Assembly: GCA_039583875.1 (NCBI GenBank)
Contig: CM077161.1
Coordinates: 65,601,885-65,665,884 of the forward strand
DNA length: 64,000 nucleotides
Source of the DNA: Platanthera guangdongensis
Lineage: Eukaryota > Streptophyta > Magnoliopsida > Asparagales > Orchidaceae
Direction: 5' to 3'
Below the pieces are notes generated by a model. That model did not search any database. It was not told the DNA's origin and saw nothing but the letters and a program-made list of their open reading frames with translations. The translations under genes and the position numbers were made by a program. Position 1 is the first letter of the stretch. Every line of letters begins with the position of its first letter. Positions 56,420 to 64,000 of this stretch are shown in pieces.

Positions 56420-59162
56420 TGATGAGTTGTAAATATTCATATTTTTGCGTACTTTATTTAGGTCATTTCAGTTTATTTTCATAATTTTTAGTTATTGTTG
56501 TTCATTAAAATGTTCTTTTTTTGTATATACTCCTCGAACTTAGTCTTAATTTTGTTTTCTGAAATTTTACAAATAAAGTTGAAACAACCAAAGTACATTC
56601 TCGTGACCTCCTTGTCACGCCCATAACCTTGGCGTGTCTCTTTGATTCTAGTAGAAAGATGCCACCTGCAATTCCAAAGTCAAGTCACGCCTGTGTCCCT
56701 TCTAACATGCCTGTATTCAGTCCGACACACCCATGTCACGCCAGTTTACTCGACGTTCATTGAACACGATTCAATGACTGTCAACTTGACTGAATGCCAG
56801 TAAACACTCAATTCCAGTCAACACTCAACACCAGTCAACAATCAATGCCACTCAACACTCAATGTCAGTCAACTCGACTCAACGCTAGTCAACTGTACTC
56901 AATGCCATTAAACACTCAACGCCTCCTACAAGTCGACACTCAATGCCCAAGACACGCCAGTGTCTAGTCCGACACGCTCATGTCCACCACTCGACGCTCA
57001 ATGCCTCCAGATCGACGATCGATGTTCGACGATTTATCTAACACGCCCATATCGATTTGGTCATGCCCATGACCACCCCAGCTGTTCTAGACAAGACGTC
57101 GCCAGGGAGGCAAGGACTCGACTTCTTCGCCAGATAAACCTTCCAGGACACGCCCATGTCATTCGGCGCATGCCCGTGACTGCCTCAATTTTCCAGACAA
57201 GACGCTGCCAGCGAGGCAAGGATTCGACGCTCTGCTAGTCACGCCCATGCTACACGAAGGTGACCGCATGAATGCTTAGGTGATTTTCCATGCAATGTAA
57301 GGTCCATGGGTTCCCTTTTTTAAACAAGTTGCTTATGGTCGGGGATGCTTAGGTGATTTTCCATGTAATGTAAGTAGAATTTTCTCCCTCACTCTTTAGT
57401 TTTCGCTTTAGCTTTCTTTGTAACTCCTTTTTAACTTAATAAAATTTGTAGATTTTCTCTCTTTACATTGTATTGGAATGCATCTGAGTGCCCCTCCTTA
57501 AGTGATTTTTTTGTCTTTTCATTTTCTTTTCAATAAGGGGGTGTGTGTAGGAGAATAATTTTCTGATTTTATGCTTTTATTCTTTATTTTACTTAGTTTT
57601 TTTAGCTTTTATGCTTTTCAAATCACTTTGTATTCATTCGTATATGTTTATAAAAGTGTTTTTAAAGTGTTTTTATTTCTCTATAACTCAGATTTTCCTT
57701 TTTAATTTGTAAAACATTATGTTCTTTTTAATTTTATTTCAACTTTCTAAACACTTTTATGAAGTTATAAGAATGGATTCATAATCATTTTAATTTTTTG
57801 AACACTTTAATTTTGCTTTTATTTGAAAATCTTTTTTCTTTTTTAACTTCTATTTTTTCTTTTTATGCATTTTCATCAAGTTCTAACTGTAGAAATATAT
57901 TTGTTTTAATTTTCCAATCAATTCATTTTTCTCTTTTTTTTGTATGTGTGCGTGAGTGTATGAGCTATGTTTTTATTGTCATTTCTTCCTTCAAGTAGAG
58001 TGTGTGCGTTTATGAGTTAGCTTTTACTGCGATAATTTCGCGCCTACTCAGCTGAGTAAGACTCTCAATTTACAGCTTTAATTTTCCGCCTACACGTTTG
58101 AATAGGACTTGTCATTTTAATGCTTTCATTTCTCGCCTGCTCGTTTGAATAGGACTTGCACTTTACTTCTTTCTTTACAGCTTTCATTTCCCTCCTACTC
58201 ATTTGAGTAGGGCTTGTCATTTTATAGCTTTCATTTCCCACCTACTCGTTTGAGTAGAACTTGCAATTTTAAGGCTTTCCTTACTGCTTTAATTTCCCGC
58301 CTACTCGTTTGAGTAGAACTTGTATTTTCAATTATGTAATATTTTCAATAGTCGTCCCCATTCCGATGAGTGGCTAATCGCTCTTAGCCCTCATTATAGA
58401 ACAACACTAGGACAGATAAAATCACTTTAAATAATTAAAGGTCCTCTTTTTCTAATTAATTAAAATTACTTAAGGTTTACCCCGTGTATACGACACGTAG
58501 AACCACATATCGATGTGTGGGTTCTATTTCTATTATTCATAACCTAGCTACCTGAGTGGTCGTGTGTATGGACCGATCACCCTTGGGCAATGGAGTTCCG
58601 CACTAACCCTCAAGAGAGGAGGTGCGAAATTCTATCGGTCTGGGTTCCCCACCCAATAGCGGGGTTTTTAGCGTAATGCGGGCATTGAGAGGAATCCTTC
58701 ATCGAATGAGAGCTCGGTCGAATAGTCTTAATGTTTAAGTGAGCGATTGTCCTTGAGATAGGTGAGCTCATTTTTATGGAACCTCCACGGCTAAGTCGCC
58801 ACCTTAATTAATTTGAAATTTAGGATCTTTAGTAATTAAAAGTTATTTTAGTTCAAATATGATTTGGTACCGATGCGTTATTTCTTCATCGGCTTTTTCA
58901 AGTATATTTTCTGTTTTTATATAACCGTGTTGTATCGTTAATCACCACACAATTTATTTTCGATAAAGTAATAGTCCCTCCACGAAAGATTAGAAATAAT
59001 CAACACATCCCCGAGAACAATATGACCTCGATATTCCCCACCAGAATATCATGTACTACACGTGATAGGTGAACTTGCCTCCTTTTGTTAAAACTCGATT
59101 TCAACTTTTATATCAAATATATCTGCGCGCCCCATCCATCCAAAACAAATAAATAAACCATC
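56420..59162 (+). repeat. 5' LTR of the Athila-derived element
   Basis: About 2.7 kb. Contains CACGCCC(A/G)TG words at 56617-57255, a degenerate AGTCAACACTCAATGCC array about 56810-56940, AATAAA at 57438, and CTACTC...GAGTAG hairpin repeats at 58044-58330. The TATA box of the other LTR is missing here. The end is uncertain because the terminal ACCATCA recurs in the 42-bp repeats that follow. Confidence 0.75.
58044..58330. repeat. CTACTCGTTTGAGTAG hairpin repeats
   Basis: Six imperfect units of about 45-60 bp, each with a stem CTACTC/GAGTAG and loop GTTT or a variant. The second LTR carries seven at about 63277-63555. Confidence 0.85.
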
Positions 59163-59198
59163 AAATAAATAAATATGGCCCGGGGTGCCGAAAGTTTT

Positions 59199-59324
59199 AA
59201 CCATCATGTTTTTGGCACAGTTACCGGGGATCGGTCCATTAACCATCAAGTTTTTGGCGCCGTTTCTGGTGATTTGTCCACTAACCATCATGTTTTTGGT
59301 GCAGTTGCCGGGCAATTCTGTGTT
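59199..59324 (+). repeat. Triplicated LTR-end/primer-site junction (3 x 42 bp)
   Basis: AACCATCA starts at 59199, 59241 and 59283, an exact 42-bp period. Each unit holds the putative LTR end and a variant primer site: TGGCACAGTTACCGGGGA (59213), TGGCGCCGTTTCTGGTGA (59255) and TGGTGCAGTTGCCGGGCA (59297). All approximate the tRNA-Asp site at 35631. Confidence 0.85.
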
Positions 59325-61539
59325 ATTTTGAACTTCTGGAGCCTATTACTTTTACCTTTTTTTATTATTTCGTATATATTATATTGATCTATAAAAAATT
59401 GAAATGCTGATGTTTCTTAAAAAAAATCTCAAAAAATACTAACAAAAAAACCAAAAAAACTAAAAACCCTAAAAAATATCTAAAAAACTAAAGAACAACC
59501 CAAAAAAGAGAAGTTTTTTTTGCTTTAACCTTTTTTATTTTCATTTCAAATAAAACCATTTTTTTACTTTAAAAAAACACAAAAATTACCATATATATTT
59601 TATTTTTACTTTTTATTTTTTTTCGAAAACCAAAAAAAAATTTAACCTTTAAAAAATTTATTAGTATTATTATTAAAAAATTATATATATATTTTCTAGC
59701 TTCGGCCCGCCTCACGTTATTCTACGCGATTGGGGAATGCATTTCTATTGCGCTCATATAGCTAAGACGTTAGCTAATTACGTATCACACACACACTTAC
59801 CACCCCGACAACCCGAACACATATGGCCAGGTCAAGTTAGTAAATAGATAAATAAGACGAATAATAGAAATAAAACCCCCGCGCCACCAAATAAATTCCA
59901 TATAAGCAGAATTGTTCTATTTTCTTATTTCTTATTAATACAAGGTTTCTAAAACGCCCCCCCCCCCCCCCCCCCCCCGAACACGTTCCAGGGAAGTTCC
60001 TACCCCTTGCTCTTTATTTAATAATTCATTTTATTTCTTATCGTTCCTCACACTTACACTGTAATATTGGGGATAATGTTGGAATTAAGTATGAGGGTGT
60101 TTTCCTATTTTTTATACATTCATTTTCTGCACTTCTATTTTCTGCACCTCTTTAAAAACAAAAAAACAAAAAAAGAAAACAAAACAAAAAAATTTTAAAA
60201 AATGAAAACTTAAAATAAAATTATTTTTGGGTATCCATCATAAAAAAATCAAACAAATTATGAAACAAAATTTCCAAAAAAATTTACTTTACCAATATTT
60301 TTGTAAATATTCTCTTTCTCATCTACCTTTCTCTTCCATCTTTTTAAACAATTTGTCTTCCTCTTCTTGTAAGTATGTTCGTAAATGAAAATAAAGATCA
60401 TAACACAAAAAATTTCAAAAAAAAAAGAGAATAACCCTAAAAATATAAAAAAGATCATAACTCTAAAAAAAATCAAAAAACATTTAATATGAAATAAATA
60501 AATCGAATAAAACATTCTTAACCTCCTTGCATTTCAAAATTTTGTTTCGAGTTTATTTATAAGTGAATTTTAGTAATTCGTTTTTAAAATTCGTTTATTA
60601 ATTAGAGATTGATTGATTTAAATATTTGGGGTTAAGTTTTAAAAAATATCTTATGCTTTTATTTTTTTATTTAGATAAGGGACTTGTTTTTAACACTACT
60701 TCTAATTTATCTAAATAGTTGCACGTGTATTTTGTTTGAAAATAACAACGTCGGAATTCTATTATGTTTACTCCATATTTTTTTTGAAATACAGGAACGT
60801 TCAATTTATCAAAGTAGCTCTCAAATTGTTTTTTATTAAATTCTAGTTTTCTTTTTGAAAAAACCTATCTCCCTATTTTTTCATGTCTTACCTGGCATGA
60901 TTAATTTTGATCCTTAAAAGAACCTATGTCAATGGGAATAAGATTTCATTTCGTAAATATAGGCAACCGATATTTTAAAAAATTATATGTTATGGAGTAA
61001 GAGAAAAAAATTCATTAGTCTTATACATATACATTGGGTTATATGAAGTTATTCAAAAAAAATTATATGTTATGGAAAATAAGATTTTGTTTTCCTAAAC
61101 ATCCACATTCATTCAAAAAATTTTAATAGAGGTTTGAGCAAAAAAATATAACTCAGCTCTAAAATCAAAGCCCTCTTCATAAACCAAAACAACCCCCTCA
61201 GCCATATTCAAATGTTTCAAGAATTAAATTAAAATATTTTTGAGAGCATAATTTTTAAATTGCATTAATTCCTATAATTCGAGTCTATTTTTGTTAACGT
61301 GACAAAAGAAAATTTTGCTTTCTATTTGATTATATCGAGATGTCTTTTATAGCCGGAACTCTTCCTCTATTTAAATTTTTATCATAATTTAGGACTTAAC
61401 TCTTATACTCCTGATAATTATTTTGATCTCTCTTTATATTAATTTAAGCGGTAGCTAAATTTAGGATTTCTTTTAATTCCTTATAAGTATATCTCCAACT
61501 TTTGCTCTACAATAACAAAAGCTTAAGTATGTGAGTATT
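59325..61539 (+). other. Internal non-coding region of the Athila-derived element
   Basis: Extremely AT-rich, with A-runs and T-runs and no gag or pol remnant on either strand. It includes a 22-C homopolymer (59957-59978). It ends in TTAAGTATGTGAGTATT, which I read as a decayed form of the Athila polypurine tract (TTAAGCTTGGGGGAATTT). Confidence 0.7.
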
Positions 61540-63870
61540 TGATAAGTTATAAATATTTGTATTTTCACGTACTTTATTTAGGTCGTTTCAGTTTATTTTC
61601 ATTATTTTTGGTTTTTTTTGTTTAATAAAATGTTCATTTTTTGTATATACTCCTTTAACTTAGCCTTAATTTTGTTTTATGAAATTTTATAGAAAAAGTT
61701 GAAAAAACCAATATACAAGCCCGTAACATCCTTGTCATGCCCGTGACCTGGGCATGTCACTTTGATTCCAGTAAAAAGTTACCTCCTGCAATGCCAAAGT
61801 CAAGTCATGCCTGTGTCCCGTCTTACACGCTTGTGTTCAGTCTGACACACGCATATCATGCTGCTGACTCGACGTTCGTCGAACTCGACATAGGTCCAGT
61901 CCACTCAACTCAACGCAAGTCAATACACAATGCCTGTGAACACTCAAAGCAGTCAACACTCAACGTCAGTCAACACTCAATGCCAGTCAACTCGACTCAA
62001 CGCCATTCAACACTCAACGCCTCCTGCAATTCGACACTTAACTCCCTAGATACGCCCGTATCGATTCTGACATGCCCAAATCATGCGACTCGACACTCAA
62101 TGCCTCCAGTTTGATGATCGACATTCGATGATTTGTCCGGCATGCCCGTGTCGATTTGGTCACGCCCGTGACCACCCCACATATTCCAGAGAATTCTTCG
62201 CCAGTGAGGCAAGGACTCGACGCCTTCGCCAGAAAAATCTTCCTGGACACGCTCGTGTCATTCGGCGCACGCCCGTGATTGCCTCAATTTTCCCGACAAG
62301 ACGTCGCTAACAAGGAAAGGATTCGACGTTCTGCCAATCACGGCCATGATACGCGCGCCTGTGACCGCAGGAACATGCCCGTGACCTCCACATGGAAAGC
62401 CCCGAAGTCAACCGCCAATAGATTTTTGCCTTAACCTCATCGCTAGTACCGACATGCCCCCCCCCCCAACACACCCGTGACCAGGGCGTGTATTTCAGGG
62501 TTTTTTCATATAAATAGATGTTTGCTGTAAGGTCCAAGGTTTCCCTTTTTTGAACCATTTTTCTTTGGATAGCGGCTGCTTAGGTGATTTTTCATGCAAT
62601 GTAAGGAGAATTTTCTTACACTCCTTTTAGTTTTTGCATTAGCTTTCTTTGTAACTCCTTTTAAACTTAATAAAATTTGTAGATTTTCTCTCTTTACAAT
62701 GTATTGGAATACATCTGAGTGCCCCTCATTAAGTGATCTTTTTGTCTTCTGATTTTCTTTTCAATTTGTGTGTGTGTGTGTGTGTATGGGAATAATTTGT
62801 TGATTTTTTGCTTTTCTTCTTTGTTTTACTTAGACTTTTTAGATTTTATGCTTTTCAAATCACTTTGTATTCATTATTATAGGTTTATAAAAGAGTTTTT
62901 AAAGTGTTTTTATTTCTCTTTAACTTAGATTTTCCTTTTTAGTTTGTAAAACTTTATGTTATTTTTAATTTTATTTCCACTTTCTAAACACTTTTCTGAA
63001 GTTATAAGAATGGATTTATAATCGCTTTAATTTTTTGAACACTTTGTCATTGTTTTTATTTTAAAATCTTTTCCTTCTTTAACTTTTATTTTCTCTTTCT
63101 ATGCATTTTCATTAAGTTTTAACACTAGAAATATAGTTGTTTTAATTTTCTGATGACTTCATTTTTCAGTTTTTTTATATATGTGCATGAGTGTATGAAT
63201 TAGGTTTTTATTATCATTTTTTCCTTCAAGTAGAGTGTGTGCATTTATGAGTTAGCTTTTACTGCTTTAATTTACCGCCTACTCGTTTGAGTACGACTCG
63301 CAATTTACAACTTTAATTTCCCGCCTACTTGTTTGAGTAGGACTTGTCATTTTAATGCTTTCATTTCCCACCTACTCATTTGAGTAGGACTTGCACTTTA
63401 CTGCTTTTTTTATAGCTTTCATTTCCCGCCTACTCGTTTGAGTAGGACTTGTCATTTTACAGTTTTCATTTCCCTCCTACTCGTTTTAGTAGGACTTGCA
63501 ATTTTACTGCTTTCTTTACTGCTTTAATTTCCAGCCTACTCGTTTGAGTATGACTAGTATTTTAAATTATGCAATCTTTTCAATATTCATCCCCATTCCG
63601 ATGAGTGTCTTATCACAGTTAGCCCTCAGTATTGAAGATCATTGTGGCAGATAAAATCACTTTAAATAATTAAAGGTCCTCTTATCTCTTTAATTAAATT
63701 TACTTATGTTTTAACCCGGGTATACGACGCGTAGAACCACATATCGATATGTGTGCTTTATTTTTTTTATCCATACACTAGCTAGCCGAGCGGCCATGTA
63801 TATGGACCAATCACCCTTGGGTGAATAGAGTTCCGCACTAACCCTCGAGAGAGGAGGCACTGAATTCTAC
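61540..63870 (+). repeat. Second LTR of the Athila-derived element (truncated)
   Basis: Follows the first LTR from TGATAAGTT through CACGCCCGTG words (61733-62493), a TATA box (62509), AATAAA (62669), a TG repeat (62768-62785) and seven CTACTC/GAGTAG hairpins. It loses similarity after CTGAATTCTACCG near 63870, about 0.3-0.4 kb short of a full LTR. Confidence 0.78.
62509..62516 (+). promoter_or_regulatory. TATA box in the second LTR
   Basis: TATAAATA in TTTTCATATAAATAGATG. The corresponding stretch of the first LTR (about 57265-57300) has been replaced by a copied AATGCTTAGGTGATTTTCC segment. Confidence 0.7.
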
Positions 63871-64000
63871 CGAGAGACCAAGAAAACACAAGTTTGAAAA
63901 AGGCTCATGAATATCGGACCTAGAAAAATAACATGGACAGCCAAAAACATGAGCTGATTCTTCAACCACTAAGGTCCTCTTATTGTAGATCTTTGAGTAG
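63871..64000. other. Unclassified DNA at the window end
   Basis: 130 bp with no similarity to the first LTR. It could be a further insertion or the flank of a deletion. Nothing else is recognisable. Confidence 0.5.

Larger units (their letters stand above)
56420..63870 (+). mobile_element. Coding-free Athila-derived (LARD-like) element, second LTR truncated
   Basis: Two related LTRs begin TGAT(G/A)AGTT at 56420 and 61540. Between them lie a triplicated tRNA-Asp-type primer site, a 2.2-kb AT-rich internal region without any coding remnant, and a decayed polypurine region. A motif near 60068 (TTGGGGATAATGTTGG) resembles the GAGGACAAT block of Athila 3' regions. This fits a large non-autonomous derivative that would depend on a partner for proteins. 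The second LTR loses similarity near 63870. Confidence 0.75.

Noticed and set aside
59175..59387. 70-codon frame with a three-fold peptide repeat
   Set aside because: The repeat comes from the triplicated primer site. No start context or relative supports a protein.

Overview
The window is a deeply nested stack of LTR retrotransposons, as expected from heterochromatic DNA of a large-genome flowering plant. The evidence is plant-type chromovirus polyproteins, an Athila-type element with a tRNA-Asp-like primer site, a Ty1/copia element primed by initiator tRNA-Met, AT-rich untranslated regions and plant-type TATA boxes. I found no host gene, no rRNA or tRNA gene and no CRISPR array. Short open frames outside the elements read through simple or palindromic repeats and I treat them as spurious.

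Layout. 1-3032 holds a broken reading frame of an unclassified element, ending in a polypurine tract. 3033 to about 4990 looks like its LTR and ends in an 84-bp tandem repeat. Gypsy-1 (chromovirus, + strand) spans 5701-22447, and a Ty1/copia element (- strand, 13812-21045) sits inside its 3' LTR. From 22826 a solitary chromovirus LTR (- strand) is cut by two insertions. The first is an Athila-type element (+ strand, 23982-45322), which itself carries Gypsy-2 (chromovirus, - strand, 24372-34216) in its 5' LTR. The second is Gypsy-3 (chromovirus, - strand, 45723-54555). The solitary LTR ends near 54944. After about 1.5 kb of unclassified DNA, a coding-free Athila-derived element runs from 56420, and its second LTR breaks off near 63870. 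Five-base target duplications (TCTGT, ATCCC/ATCCT, CTTCT, AAGTG, TCTAG) fix the boundaries and order: solitary LTR, then Athila, then Gypsy-2; and Gypsy-1, then copia. Gypsy-2 is the youngest by LTR identity. It has an unbroken 1133-codon pol frame and one frameshift in gag.

Most interesting: (1) All three chromoviruses have a short GT...AG segment (76, 91 and 78 nt) between gag and pol. Removing it fuses the two frames at the same glycine or aspartate codon; keeping it ends translation after Gag. All three also have a 3' splice-site-like TAG exactly at gag codon 1 and no AUG in the conserved start of gag. This suggests expression controlled by splicing. (2) The same elements carry a hairpin followed by a purine-rich tract twice, once at the 3' polypurine tract and once in the 5' leader, with base-pair covariation between elements. 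(3) LTRs of unrelated lineages are packed with one palindromic word (core CACGGGCGTG), which one related LTR replaces with a different palindrome. (4) The coding-free Athila derivative has a triplicated LTR-end/primer-site junction (period 42 bp).

The elements with broken frames are described as they stand; no repaired product is given.
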